From positions 1-31,373 of IMG/VR virus record IMGVR_UViG_3300042455_002073: 31,373 bases of DNA, one strand, 5' to 3'. The notes below the pieces were generated by a model. That model did no database searches and was not told where the DNA came from. It worked only from the letters and a program-made list of their open reading frames with translations. Position 1 is the first letter of the stretch; the number at the start of each line of letters is the position of its first letter. The position numbers and the translations under genes were made by a program. Below, piece after piece: positions 13,268 to 21,098 of this stretch. This stretch comes from a virus.

Positions 13268-14383
13268 TTATCCTTCGGTTGTATCTGTTTCTTGTTTATT
13301 TATTGAAGCGTCTCCTGTTTCGGGTTCATTTGGTTCCCAATTATCATATGGATTTACTTCAGTTTGTTGAGTACTTGTTTGAGTACCACTACATTTTGCA
13401 ACAATTTTATCATACATTTCTTTAGTTAATGGTAATGAATAACCATTAGCTTTTAATGCGTTTTCAGTTGCTGGACCTAATAAACTGTCATCTTTCGTTC
13501 CAAGACATTGTTGTACTTTTCTAATGACCTCACTTTTGCAATATAATCCATAAGGGAAATTATTACATACTTTATACTTTGAAGTACCATTTCCACCCTT
13601 TTTTAAAGGTTCACATTTATTTGTCTTAGGGTTTATTATTTGACCTTCAGGACATTTATTTTCTTCTTTTACTTTAAGTAAACTATCTTCAACACAATTT
13701 CTTAAAGGTCTATATATTTTTTTCCACTCATCAGGACTATCAATATCACTATCCAAATCTTCATATAAATCACCGTAAGATGTTTTATACTTATCATTTA
13801 AAGCACATATATCGGCCGCAGTACCTTCACTTACAGAATTAAAAGCAGAATATAAACTTTCTTCATCAGTTCCTGCGGGTATAAAACCTCCAGTTGAATA
13901 ATTTATCGCATCATTTATTTTATCGGATAAATCTCTAATTTGAGTGTCTGATAATTTACGTTCCAATTTTTTTATATTTGGATTTGTACTACACATTTGT
14001 AAAAGTTCTTTAACCGAATTTGCAGAACCCGTATCTTTTCTAATAATCCAATATGCTAAAGGTAATACCGCCAATCCTACTGCACCACCCAAAACAGCTG
14101 CACCACCTGCTAGACCAATACCTAAAGTAGAACCAATTGCCGCCGCTGTAGGTCCAAACGTAGAACCAACCGCAACCGCCACTGGTACACTTTGAGAACC
14201 CAATGCAACGGCACCAGCACCTAACGCAGCACCACCACCAACTCCAACCGCAGCGGCTGTTCCATAATCATCTTCCAAAATTTGTTCTTTATTCTCACTT
14301 AATGTTTTTGAAGAATCGTATTTCATCATAAGAAGAACTCTTTTAAGTTGTTCTTCCGCTTCTTGTATTTTTTTGTCTTTCAT
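13268..14383 (-). CDS. Virion-type membrane-active protein with a peptidoglycan-binding domain
   Basis: 371 aa. Order: a helical leader ending TLSE|N (28-31); a long Gly/Ala-rich hydrophobic region (about 42-114) able to form two or three membrane helices, ending AYWIIRK; a soluble middle part with AGTDEESLYSAF, resembling an annexin-like repeat; a Cys-rich stretch (CPEGQIINPKTNKCEP); and a PG_binding_1-like domain (about 280-335; VIRKVQQCLGT, LGPATENALKANG). The tail is Thr/Glu-rich. A protein that combines a membrane-inserting segment with wall binding fits an ejected internal or tail protein acting during DNA entry, though this is inference. A TATTTAT element lies 17 nt before the ATG; it heads the operon with the 555-aa protein. 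Confidence 0.8.
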   Translation of the reverse strand: MKDKKIQEAEEQLKRVLLMMKYDSSKTLSENKEQILEDDYGTAAAVGVGGGAALGAGAVALGSQSVPVAVAVGSTFGPTAAAIGSTLGIGLAGGAAVLGGAVGLAVLPLAYWIIRKDTGSANSVKELLQMCSTNPNIKKLERKLSDTQIRDLSDKINDAINYSTGGFIPAGTDEESLYSAFNSVSEGTAADICALNDKYKTSYGDLYEDLDSDIDSPDEWKKIYRPLRNCVEDSLLKVKEENKCPEGQIINPKTNKCEPLKKGGNGTSKYKVCNNFPYGLYCKSEVIRKVQQCLGTKDDSLLGPATENALKANGYSLPLTKEMYDKIVAKCSGTQTSTQQTEVNPYDNWEPNEPETGDASINKQETDTTEG

Positions 14384-14400
14384 AAGTTATTTTATTTTAT

Positions 14401-14407
14401 ATAAATA
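14401..14407 (-). promoter_or_regulatory. TATTTAT late-type element
   Basis: Minus strand AATATTTATA, 17 nt before the ATG at 14383. Confidence 0.5.
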
Positions 14408-14414
14408 TTTGAGT

Positions 14415-14666
14415 TTATAATAAAGTATTTGCTTTTCCTCGATTAACTTTTACGCTATCTGACCATTTTGTATTACCAATTTGATTTGCCGGTCCTCTTG
14501 TTAAACCTGTTTCCCATTTAGTAACTGAAGGATATTTTGGTTTTGTACCACCTCCTCCACCTGATGGAGTTCCACCTGCAGAATCTTGTTCACCAATTTC
14601 CCCATCATTAGTTGATGTGGTAAATTTTGACATTAGATTAATAATATAGTCTAAATCATTTCTCAT
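14415..14666 (-). CDS. Small virion-type protein with leader ending IGE|Q
   Basis: 83 aa. The N-terminus has a short helix (LDYIINLMSKF) followed by GEIGEQD, giving an [I/L]-x-E site at 24-26 before Gln, like the leaders of its neighbours. A Gly-rich linker (31-40) follows, then a compact C-terminus with WETGLTRGPANQIGNTKWSD and a final RGKANTLL. I recognise this only as a phage protein type. The linker layout suggests a small decoration or adaptor peptide released from its leader. It is the last gene of the operon starting at 15436. Confidence 0.7.
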   Translation of the reverse strand: MRNDLDYIINLMSKFTTSTNDGEIGEQDSAGGTPSGGGGGTKPKYPSVTKWETGLTRGPANQIGNTKWSDSVKVNRGKANTLL

Positions 14667-14667
14667 T

Positions 14668-14982
14668 TTAATATATTGTTACTGATGGTAGTCTTTCAGG
14701 ATATATTGCGTAATATTCATTTAAAAACGAAATAACTTCCTCCACCTCAATTTCTTCATCTTCATCCTCATCAATATCGAAAACATCCTCATCAAGGTTT
14801 AAATCTTCGTATAAATCCTCAACATTTGTTTTTGTAAATAAAAAACCAAAGTTTTCGGCTTCATTCAAATCTACTTGGTCAACTCTTAACTCGTCATCGT
14901 TATCATTATTTGTTTTAAATGTAACTTCTAAAGTATGAAGAGTTTCATTTATATAATAATTAACAATTTCTCTAACTTCCAT
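14668..14982 (-). CDS. Unknown acidic protein, 104 aa
   Basis: Starts MEVREIVNYYINETLHTLEVTFKT and contains a run of Asp/Glu at about 60-83 (for example DIDEDEDEEIEVEEV). Strongly acidic, no membrane segment, no leader motif. The high acidity recalls scaffold or internal core proteins, but this is only a resemblance. It lies between two leader-type genes with 1-nt spacings and is surely translated with them. Confidence 0.7.
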   Translation of the reverse strand: MEVREIVNYYINETLHTLEVTFKTNNDNDDELRVDQVDLNEAENFGFLFTKTNVEDLYEDLNLDEDVFDIDEDEDEEIEVEEVISFLNEYYAIYPERLPSVTIY

Positions 14983-14983
14983 T

Positions 14984-15436
14984 TTAATAATTTTTAAATC
15001 TTCTGAACATATCCAAAGTCTTATTTACCTGTTCTTTTAAAGGTTCCTTAACTTCTTCTTCCACTTCATCAAATGTAATAACATCAATATCTGAAAAGTC
15101 AATATCTTCATCATCAAAAGTACCATGTTCCAAATCATCATCACCATCCCCAATCATATCCAATTGTTCATCGGTTTCACCCTCATCAAAAGATACTTCA
15201 GGTTCGAACTTAGTGCCGGAAAAAACGTCTTCATTGATACCCATGTAGGTGTGGTGTTTAACTTCACCTTTATTGTTTACAGTCAAACCTTTTTTATCAT
15301 TTGCAAAGTCTTGAACGTAAAGTGGTTGAACTTCAGGTTTAATGTATTGTGTAACATAACCATCGTATGGTTTTTTGTGTTGGTCGAGAATGTTTTCTTT
15401 CTCTTCTTTTGTGATTCCGAAAAAATATGAGTTCAT
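14984..15436 (-). CDS. Acidic virion-type protein with variant N-terminal leader
   Basis: 150 aa. The start FGITKEEKENILDQHKKPYDGY resembles the helical leaders of nearby proteins but ends ILDQ rather than [I/L]xEQ, and the YDGY stretch looks conserved in this type of phage protein. The middle (about 75-125) is very acidic (DGDDDLEHGTFDDEDIDF), the end basic (NKTLDMFRRFKNY). No enzyme motif. Likely a head or tail accessory protein by context. A TATTTAT element lies 13 nt before the ATG; first gene of a three-gene operon. Confidence 0.72.
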   Translation of the reverse strand: MNSYFFGITKEEKENILDQHKKPYDGYVTQYIKPEVQPLYVQDFANDKKGLTVNNKGEVKHHTYMGINEDVFSGTKFEPEVSFDEGETDEQLDMIGDGDDDLEHGTFDDEDIDFSDIDVITFDEVEEEVKEPLKEQVNKTLDMFRRFKNY

Positions 15437-15449
15437 AATTGTTTTTTCA

Positions 15450-15456
15450 ATAAATA
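15450..15456 (-). promoter_or_regulatory. TATTTAT late-type element
   Basis: Minus strand ATATATTTATTG, 13 nt before the ATG at 15436. Confidence 0.5.
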
Positions 15457-15494
15457 TATTGATTCAATAGAATGTTTTAATTATAATTGTTATT

Positions 15495-15785
15495 ATGGAA
15501 TTAAATATAGACGAATACGCAGAAGGTGCAATCCTACTTGATGGTTTGGAAGATGCAATAATAGGTATTGTTGAAGAATTTGGTAACGGACCTAGAATTT
15601 TGTACAGTAAACCTAAAATAATACAAATCTTACGTGAAAAAGATTTGATGACTGAGGAGGAGGCTGAAGAATATTATGATTATAATATCTTGGGGTTATA
15701 TGCTGGTGAACAAAATGCAGTTTTCTTAGATAGAGAAGTTACCCCAAAAAATGTTGATGGTGAGTGGAAATATATGTTAGTATAA
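15495..15785 (+). CDS. Conserved small phage protein of unknown function, 96 aa
   Basis: Features: LLDGLEDAIIGIVEEFG near the start, RILYSKPKIIQILREKDLMTEEEAEEYYDYNILGLYAGEQNAVFL in the middle, giving the DGxxDAxxG...xxYxxxKxIxxLxxxxxMTxEEAxExxxxNxxGxYxGE pattern that I know from small proteins of T4-like and other large phages. Function not established there. Single-gene unit on the plus strand; its last 9 nt overlap the convergent 15777-16388 gene. No clear promoter of either class was seen in front. Confidence 0.8.
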   Translation: MELNIDEYAEGAILLDGLEDAIIGIVEEFGNGPRILYSKPKIIQILREKDLMTEEEAEEYYDYNILGLYAGEQNAVFLDREVTPKNVDGEWKYMLV

Positions 15786-16388
15786 AAACATATAGTTCTC
15801 AACTATTTTTGTTGCAAATCTTGGTAAAAACCTCTTAACATTTTCAACACTAACTTCTTTTCCGGTTTTTTCCAAAAAACTTACAGTACCTTGAATCATT
15901 AAGTCTCTAGACTTATCCGCATTTTCTAACATTTCGTCATATTGTTCACCTTCTAAATCTTTATATGACATTTCTTCTTCTATTTTTTGTCTTCCAACAT
16001 ATAAATAAGGTGATGCACCAAACATATTTATAATTCCTGAGTTTCTAACCATAATTAGATATTTTTGAAAGAATTTCATTTTAAAATGAACAAAAACATC
16101 AATATTCGCTAACATTTTTTTATTAAAATCACTCTCATCATTTTCAATGATGTCTTTTTTCTTAATTTTGTTTAATATTCTTTTTTCAAAATTTTCAACA
16201 GTATCCCATTTATCACAACAGTTTAATAACGACAATTTTGAACCATTATCCCATTCAATATTATATTGGTCATCACCAAAAACATTTGATTTATAAATTA
16301 CCGTTCCTTTTTCACCCATAAGAACAGAACTTTCATTTTCCATATAAAGTAAAACTACTCTATCACCAATTTTTAACTCAGGATTCAT
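15777..16388 (-). CDS. Unknown protein with an SH3-like N-terminal part
   Basis: 203 aa from the ATG at 16388 (MNPELKIGDRVVLLYMENE). An upstream in-frame ATG at 16430 would abut the divergent gene and skip over the TATTTAT element at 16402-16408, so the shorter start is preferred. Residues 3-55 (KIGDRVVLL..GEKGTVIYKS..YNIEWDNGSKLSLL) have the pattern of a small SH3/KOW-like beta barrel. The rest is helical without a known motif. Probably late-expressed; role unknown. Confidence 0.72.
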   Translation of the reverse strand: MNPELKIGDRVVLLYMENESSVLMGEKGTVIYKSNVFGDDQYNIEWDNGSKLSLLNCCDKWDTVENFEKRILNKIKKKDIIENDESDFNKKMLANIDVFVHFKMKFFQKYLIMVRNSGIINMFGASPYLYVGRQKIEEEMSYKDLEGEQYDEMLENADKSRDLMIQGTVSFLEKTGKEVSVENVKRFLPRFATKIVENYMFLY

Positions 16389-16401
16389 TTTGTATTTTAC
16401 A

Positions 16402-16408
16402 ATAAATA
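16402..16408 (-). promoter_or_regulatory. TATTTAT late-type element
   Basis: Minus strand ATATATTTATTG, 13 nt before the ATG at 16388, the same context and spacing as at 15450. Confidence 0.5.
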
Positions 16409-16417
16409 TATTCGAAG

Positions 16418-16424
16418 TATTTAT
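16418..16424 (+). promoter_or_regulatory. TATTTAT late-type element
   Basis: Plus strand GTATTTATTATC, 6 nt before the ATG at 16431, divergent from the element at 16402. Confidence 0.4.
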
Positions 16425-16430
16425 TATCAT

Positions 16431-17072
16431 ATGAGTATATCAATTATTATCACAGAGTCACAAAAAAGAACAATTTTGAGTGAATCATTTAAGAATGATT
16501 TTGAAACACAAATTAAAAAAAATAATGATTTCATAAAAAAAATTGTTAAAGATTCTTCTGAACAAACGGGGTTGAACTTAGAGTTTATGTTAACTTGGGG
16601 TGCAGTAATTGGAGGATTTATGAGACCAATTAATGATTTTGTCCAAGGAATATATCCTGAAATGTCAGATATTGAATTGAGTTTGGTATTAACAGGTATA
16701 ATAGCAATTCATTTCATTGATAATAAAAAAACTGTTGGGAGTATTTTAGAAACCATTAAAGAAAAAGGATTATATAATATTTTCAAAAAGATTCTATCAA
16801 AAAGTAATGAATTAAAAAGAGTTTTTATCGGTTTTATCCAAAGTTTGGGAATTACCTTTCATAAAGTAACAAATATTTTAAGTTACGCATTCATTATTCC
16901 TATTTTACCAATGTTATATGAAATCGCAACGGACGGAGAACTGAATAATAAAGACATTCAAGAGATTGTTAAAAGATTAGGGACTTTCACAGTTTTAACG
17001 GTATCTGGGATTATTGTTAAAGAATTAATAACCAAATTGTTAAAAAGATTCAACAAAACAGTATCTGATTAA
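16431..17072 (+). CDS. Virion-type membrane protein with leader ending LSE|S
   Basis: 213 aa. The leader IIITESQKRTILSES carries two [I/L]-x-E sites (7-9 and 16-18, each before Ser). Hydrophobic segments lie at about 54-66, 84-98, 148-168 and 187-200, so the mature protein may cross a membrane several times. No enzyme motif. A membrane protein with a head-type leader would fit one carried in the capsid and inserted into the host membrane at infection; this is inference. Convergent with the HExxH gene at 17075 with 2 nt between stop codons. Confidence 0.72.
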   Translation: MSISIIITESQKRTILSESFKNDFETQIKKNNDFIKKIVKDSSEQTGLNLEFMLTWGAVIGGFMRPINDFVQGIYPEMSDIELSLVLTGIIAIHFIDNKKTVGSILETIKEKGLYNIFKKILSKSNELKRVFIGFIQSLGITFHKVTNILSYAFIIPILPMLYEIATDGELNNKDIQEIVKRLGTFTVLTVSGIIVKELITKLLKRFNKTVSD

Positions 17073-17074
17073 AT

Positions 17075-18040
17075 TCATTTACTACTATTATAAGTACTTA
17101 TAATTGTTTTTATTACCGTGTTTTTATCTTTTTCATTTAATGTATGTATATCACTATGGGTATCAAACCAATTCAGCACAACCTCTTCAAAAGGTTTTTT
17201 TCTAAGTTTCGATAGTCGTTTAAACCCTTTAATTTGGGCAGAAATTTCATGAGATTGTGTGTAGTATTTTAATGGGTCTTTAATTTCCTCAATATCATCA
17301 TCAATTTCATATTCACCACGATGTGATTGTAAAATATGTTCGATTTCATGTGCAACAATTTCATTCAATTCCCCAACCAAATCATATAATTGTTTTTCTA
17401 TTAAATTAGGATTGTATTCAACACCAATCTCAATTATATCCACACTACTTACAGAATACGCTTCAGTATTAAAATTTTTTATATCATTGTTTTGAACTAA
17501 GTAAAGTTCTACTCTGAAATCAACAGGTGAATTTGTAAAACTATATTCATCACCATCAATTGGTAAATTAAACTCACCCTCTTCATTGTCTTTTATTATT
17601 TTTATAATGTCTTTAACAACAGTTCTGATTGCAATTCTACTCATTTTTGACTCTGTTAATTGTTTATTATCTGAAACATCAAGTACTAATTCATCTATAG
17701 TAATCCTAACATCAGTATCAAAAAATTTAAATGTATCATAAAGATATGACCCTAAGTGTTGTTTAAAATACCAAAGTTCTTTTTCACCAAAATTTTCTAA
17801 ATTAGGTATTAAACCCAGAATTAACCTAGATATATCATTATTTACCTCTACAATAGTTATTTTCAACGACAAATAATCATACCATTCACCAACACTAATC
17901 ATTTTTTTTGACTTCAGAACCTCGACTTTGAAATCTATGTCAGCATTCATTTCTACCCCATGTATTATAGGACCATTATATTTCAATACTCTATCTTTAA
18001 AGTATTTGTTTACAATTTTTAATAAATTTTCTTTCACCAC
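17075..18040 (-). CDS. HExxH metallopeptidase-like protein, 321 aa
   Basis: HEIEH at 231-235 (EIVAHEIEHILQSH), then YYTQSHEISAQIKGF with E265 as third zinc ligand, giving a gluzincin core typical of unnamed phage peptidases. The first 125 residues are a separate beta-rich domain. Between them DNKQLTESKMSRIAIRTVVKDI resembles the [I/L]xE leaders (LTE 128-130 before Ser), suggesting a processing site or a fusion. Start is GTG at 18040 (GTG-GTG-AAA); no nearby in-frame ATG exists. A TATTTAT element lies 4 nt upstream. Substrate unknown; maturation of virion proteins or degradation of cell wall proteins are both possible. Confidence 0.75.
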   Translation of the reverse strand: MVKENLLKIVNKYFKDRVLKYNGPIIHGVEMNADIDFKVEVLKSKKMISVGEWYDYLSLKITIVEVNNDISRLILGLIPNLENFGEKELWYFKQHLGSYLYDTFKFFDTDVRITIDELVLDVSDNKQLTESKMSRIAIRTVVKDIIKIIKDNEEGEFNLPIDGDEYSFTNSPVDFRVELYLVQNNDIKNFNTEAYSVSSVDIIEIGVEYNPNLIEKQLYDLVGELNEIVAHEIEHILQSHRGEYEIDDDIEEIKDPLKYYTQSHEISAQIKGFKRLSKLRKKPFEEVVLNWFDTHSDIHTLNEKDKNTVIKTIISTYNSSK

Positions 18041-18044
18041 ATTG

Positions 18045-18051
18045 ATAAATA
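18045..18051 (-). promoter_or_regulatory. TATTTAT late-type element
   Basis: Minus strand GTATTTATCAATG, 4 nt before the GTG start at 18040. Spacing is shorter than usual. Confidence 0.35.
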
Positions 18052-18052
18052 C

Positions 18053-18084
18053 TTTGATTTTTTGTAATTAAATTATTATATTTG
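18053..18084 (+). promoter_or_regulatory. Bacteroidota-type promoter, near-leaderless
   Basis: TTTG-N20-TATATTTG, then 5 nt, then ATG at 18090. Drives the thioesterase and IMPDH/GMPR-like genes. Confidence 0.75.
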
Positions 18085-18089
18085 AATTT

Positions 18090-18539
18090 ATGGAATTACT
18101 AAGTACGTTTATTTGTAAAAACAGTGAACTTGGAGTTCACGGCAACATGTTTGGCGGAGCAATGTTAGCGCTAATTGATGAAACCGCAGCTGCATACGCT
18201 TCTCAAGTTTGTGATACTCCCAAAGTGGTCACAATAAAAATTGAAGAGTTAATATTCAAAAGTCCTGTAAAGTTGGGAAACTTGTTAAAAGTATATGGTA
18301 AAGTTTTGAAATTTGGAAGAACTTCTTTAACTTTATACATTGAAGTTAGAAAACATAATGTACACACAGGATTACAAGATGTTGTTACTCACACAAACAT
18401 AACTTTTGTTAAAATTGATGATGATGGAAATTCAATACCTATTTCTGATAGAGTAAAAGTTCGTTACCACGAACGTGTAAAGATATATGGTAAAGGATTA
18501 TTAACACCTGAAGAATTAGAAAAAGAAAGGAAAAAATAA
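18090..18539 (+). CDS. Hotdog-fold acyl-CoA thioesterase (YciA-like)
   Basis: 149 aa, usual length for the family. The N-terminal block HGNMFGGAMLALIDETAAAYA is the hotdog active-site helix of acyl-CoA hydrolases (NxxGxxFGGxMLxLID, catalytic Asp in LIDE). VVTIKIEELIFKSPVKLGNLLKVYGKV supplies the following strands. The C-terminus is charged. Hydrolyses acyl-CoA to free acid and CoA; cytoplasmic. An unusual cargo for a phage, perhaps changing lipid or CoA pools. Host-type near-leaderless promoter, and the IMPDH/GMPR-like gene starts 3 nt after its stop codon, so the two form a metabolic operon. Confidence 0.88.
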   Translation: MELLSTFICKNSELGVHGNMFGGAMLALIDETAAAYASQVCDTPKVVTIKIEELIFKSPVKLGNLLKVYGKVLKFGRTSLTLYIEVRKHNVHTGLQDVVTHTNITFVKIDDDGNSIPISDRVKVRYHERVKIYGKGLLTPEELEKERKK

Positions 18540-18542
18540 GAT

Positions 18543-19574
18543 ATGAACAGAAAATTTGATTTCAAAGACATCACACTTGTTCCGGAAGTGTTAAGTTCTA
18601 TTTATAGTAGAACAAGTTGTTCGATTTTGAACGACAAAGGAACTTTACCTATTATGGTATCACCAATGGATACTGTTGTTAGTGAAGAAAATTATGAATT
18701 ATTTATAAATCAAGGATTTGATGTTTGTTTACCAAGATGTGAATATTCAGATTCAAAAAATATTTTCATTTCAATATCGTTAGATGAATTTGAGGAATAC
18801 ATCACTTATTTTGATGATTTTGAAGTAGATAAATCACCTAAAAGAATATTGGTAGATATTGCGAATGGTCATATGAAGAAACTTTATGATTTGTCCAAAA
18901 CTTTTTTGTCCAAAACTAAAGGTACTAATTATGAATTAATGGTTGGTAATATTGCAAATCCTAAAACATATCAAAAATTCGCAGAAATAGGTGTTCATTA
19001 TATAAGAGTGGGTATTGGCGGAGGTAGTGGTTGCTTAACATCGGCAAATACAGGTATTCACTATCCTATGGCATCACTAATTAATGAATGTTTTGTCATT
19101 AAAAAACAAAATGGATATCAAACTAAAATAGTTGCTGACGGAGGTTTCAGAAACTATGACGATATTATTAAAGCATTAGCGTTAGGTGCTGATTATGTAA
19201 TGTTGGGTGGAGTATTAAATAAAACATTAGAATCATCTTCAGAAACTGAATTGTTTAAATTATTTCCAATTTCAGAAAACACATCTATTTATTTGTGGAA
19301 CGAGTTCCCATTTTTGAGAAAGCACTTTTACAAGAAATTCAGGGGTATGAGTACCAAAGAAGTACAGAAAAAATGGGGAAAAAGTAAATTAACAACATCT
19401 GAAGGAATTACAAAGTATAATAAAGTTGAATATACATTATCTTCTTGGACTGAAAATTTAAAAGATTATTTACGTTCAGCGATGTCATACACAAATTCAA
19501 CAACTTTAGAAGAATTTAAAGAATCTGAACATGTTTTTATTAGTCAAAACGCACTTAATAGATTTCATAAGTAA
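18543..19574 (+). CDS. IMP dehydrogenase / GMP reductase family enzyme
   Basis: 343 aa, the length of a GMP reductase; there are no CBS domains. TIM-barrel landmarks: FDFKDITLVPE at the start, SPMDTVVSE (40-48), catalytic loop VGIGGGSGCLTSANTGIHYP with C164, VADGGFRNYDDIIKALALGADYVMLGG (197-223), and FRGMSTKEVQKKWG as the flap-like region. The loop normally reads GIGPGSxCTT; here it is GGSGCLTS, so specificity is uncertain. Reaction: NADPH-dependent GMP to IMP, or IMP to XMP. Likely adjusts purine nucleotide pools during phage DNA replication. Second gene of the operon with the thioesterase. Confidence 0.85.
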   Translation: MNRKFDFKDITLVPEVLSSIYSRTSCSILNDKGTLPIMVSPMDTVVSEENYELFINQGFDVCLPRCEYSDSKNIFISISLDEFEEYITYFDDFEVDKSPKRILVDIANGHMKKLYDLSKTFLSKTKGTNYELMVGNIANPKTYQKFAEIGVHYIRVGIGGGSGCLTSANTGIHYPMASLINECFVIKKQNGYQTKIVADGGFRNYDDIIKALALGADYVMLGGVLNKTLESSSETELFKLFPISENTSIYLWNEFPFLRKHFYKKFRGMSTKEVQKKWGKSKLTTSEGITKYNKVEYTLSSWTENLKDYLRSAMSYTNSTTLEEFKESEHVFISQNALNRFHK

Positions 19575-19630
19575 ATTATATACGAAACTATTTTTATTTT
19601 GTGTAAAATATGAGTGGATTTTCAGAACAA

Positions 19631-20197
19631 TTACCTAAAAGTAATTTCAACTTTTAAATCTCCATTACCCTTAATTACTCGGTGGTAAACACCTTTAGGT
19701 ATAAAATATTCTTTACCTTCAGTTAGTGATTTTGGCATCTGATTGTCCATTTGAATTTTCCAATTGTTACTTTGGATTACTTTTACACTTCTATCTTCAT
19801 TATCGAAATGCCATTTTAATTCATCAGACTTAGTATTTTCAGAAAAAACTCTCGTTCTGGCGTTTCCATTAACTTTTTCTTTGAAGGGTAGTTTTTCTTC
19901 ATCTAATTTAAACAAAGGTCTTTTGTTGTAAGATATTAAATAATCACTATAATTTTCACCAAATAAAGATAATCCAACTTCAATCTCATCTTGTATCATA
20001 TACTCAAGATATCTTTCATCTTTGGTTCTTTGATTTGGGATTTTTCTTGTTGTTGGTGTTGTATCTATAAAAATTTGTCCAATTGTTTCTGAAGGTGATT
20101 TAAACCCATATACAGATATATCGGTCAATCCAAATTCTTTCAATCTTGGTAAAGAATATTCTTTCAAATATTTGTCTAAACGTTGTTTTAGTTTCAT
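19631..20197 (-). CDS. Cupin-like protein, phage type
   Basis: 188 aa. The C-terminal half (about 120-188) has LKWHFDNEDRSVKVI, a Trp-rich strand, then EYFIPKGVYHRVIKGNGDLKVEI. This matches the small cupin-like proteins I know from T4-like phages (WHxDxEDR...IPKGxxHRxIKGxGDLxVxI), in which the His/Asp/His residues could bind a metal. The N-terminal half is not recognised. Soluble. Last gene of the operon that begins with the leader-type 20434-21060 gene; its start overlaps the stop codon of the preceding gene by 4 nt. Role in the virion or as an enzyme is unknown. Confidence 0.7.
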   Translation of the reverse strand: MKLKQRLDKYLKEYSLPRLKEFGLTDISVYGFKSPSETIGQIFIDTTPTTRKIPNQRTKDERYLEYMIQDEIEVGLSLFGENYSDYLISYNKRPLFKLDEEKLPFKEKVNGNARTRVFSENTKSDELKWHFDNEDRSVKVIQSNNWKIQMDNQMPKSLTEGKEYFIPKGVYHRVIKGNGDLKVEITFR

Positions 20198-20430
20198 AAA
20201 TTATGATGGAATATATTAATTTTATCTCTTTCCATATTAAAAAAATTTGTAAGTCCTGTTATGATATCATGTTCAATTTCTTCCTCTTGTTCATATTCCG
20301 TACCATCAACATAAACAATAATTTCACATAAACCATTTCGAGTATCATAAATAACATCAAATGAATCTATCTCAGGGTGATATGGTTTAACCATTTCACC
20401 CAATAATTTTAATATTGCTCTTTCTTCCAT
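20194..20430 (-). CDS. Unknown acidic protein, 78 aa
   Basis: Starts MEERAILKLLGEMVKPYHPEIDSF. Alternating strands and helices (FDVIYDTRNGLCEIIVYVDG, then EEEIEHDIITGLTNFF) suggest a small alpha/beta fold. No known motif, signal or membrane segment. It lies 3 nt after the leader-type gene and overlaps the cupin-like gene by 4 nt (ATGA), so the three are translated together. Real by position and composition; function unassigned. Confidence 0.72.
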   Translation of the reverse strand: MEERAILKLLGEMVKPYHPEIDSFDVIYDTRNGLCEIIVYVDGTEYEQEEEIEHDIITGLTNFFNMERDKINIFHHNL

Positions 20431-20433
20431 AAT

Positions 20434-21060
20434 TTACCAACTTCTTGAACTTTTTAAACCTAATTTTTTTGCATATCTACCAACAGAACAACTCCAATAA
20501 CCAGCAGTAGTTCTATCTTTCTTTTGGTCACATTTATGACGAGCTCTAAATGATTTTGCAGCTTTTGGATTTCTATTTCTAACTTTTAAATTTGGGTCAC
20601 CAAATGTTACTTTTTTAATAGTACCTTTAGGTGTTTTCACATAAACGGCAAACTTTTTAGGACCACCAGGTGTTCTGAATGGACTATTTAATTTAACATT
20701 TTTACCACGGTGTTTTGCTTCAGTCAAAACATCTTCTAAATCATTCTCATAAATTGGAGCATCCAACCAAACAATATCACCATTATTTAATTTAACTCTT
20801 TTTCCTAAATCACTTTCAACAATCCAAGTATCGTCATCATTAAGTCTTATTAAATTACGGTTATATAGGTCTCTAACTTCGTTTATTAATTTAAAATATC
20901 CGTCAGAGTATATTCTAAAAACATTTTCAGATAAACTTATATTATTATCTAAATGATATTCTAATTCTTCTGAAATTTCAACATTTTCAGTCAGTTTCAT
21001 TGGGGGATTAACCAATTCTAATAAACTTTCTCTTATTATATTTTTTATTTTTTTGTTCAT
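20434..21060 (-). CDS. Virion-type protein with leader and conserved basic phage C-terminal domain
   Basis: 208 aa. The N-terminal leader NKKIKNIIRESLLEL has LLE at 13-15; LTE (23-25) and LSE (43-45), both before Asn, follow. The C-terminal domain (about 120-205), rich in Lys, Arg and Gly (SPFRTPGGPKKFAVY, VTFGDPNLKVR, KSFRARHKCDQKKDR, AGYWSCSVGRYAKKLG), is a pattern I associate with T4-like and marine phages, where it sits at the end of virion proteins; the two Cys and one His may bind zinc. A TATTTAT element lies 15 nt before the ATG. First gene of a three-gene operon; divergent from the P-loop kinase gene. Confidence 0.78.
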   Translation of the reverse strand: MNKKIKNIIRESLLELVNPPMKLTENVEISEELEYHLDNNISLSENVFRIYSDGYFKLINEVRDLYNRNLIRLNDDDTWIVESDLGKRVKLNNGDIVWLDAPIYENDLEDVLTEAKHRGKNVKLNSPFRTPGGPKKFAVYVKTPKGTIKKVTFGDPNLKVRNRNPKAAKSFRARHKCDQKKDRTTAGYWSCSVGRYAKKLGLKSSRSW

Positions 21061-21075
21061 AATTTCGTTTTTTAA

Positions 21076-21082
21076 ATAAATA
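21076..21082 (-). promoter_or_regulatory. TATTTAT late-type element
   Basis: Minus strand AATATTTATTT, 15 nt before the ATG at 21060. It lies 5 nt from the divergent host-type -7 box at 21087. Confidence 0.5.
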
Positions 21083-21086
21083 TTCG

Positions 21087-21094
21087 TATCTTTG
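21087..21094 (+). promoter_or_regulatory. -7 box TATCTTTG, leaderless type
   Basis: TATCTTTG, 4 nt, ATG at 21099. The -33 region shows only TTTC at the expected distance. Confidence 0.6.
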
Positions 21095-21098
21095 TGTT

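Noticed and set aside
19610-19657. 15-codon ORF beginning MSGFSEQLPKSN after the IMPDH/GMPR-like gene
   Set aside because: Too short, overlaps the convergent cupin-like gene. It might be the remnant of a lost gene, but nothing supports that.
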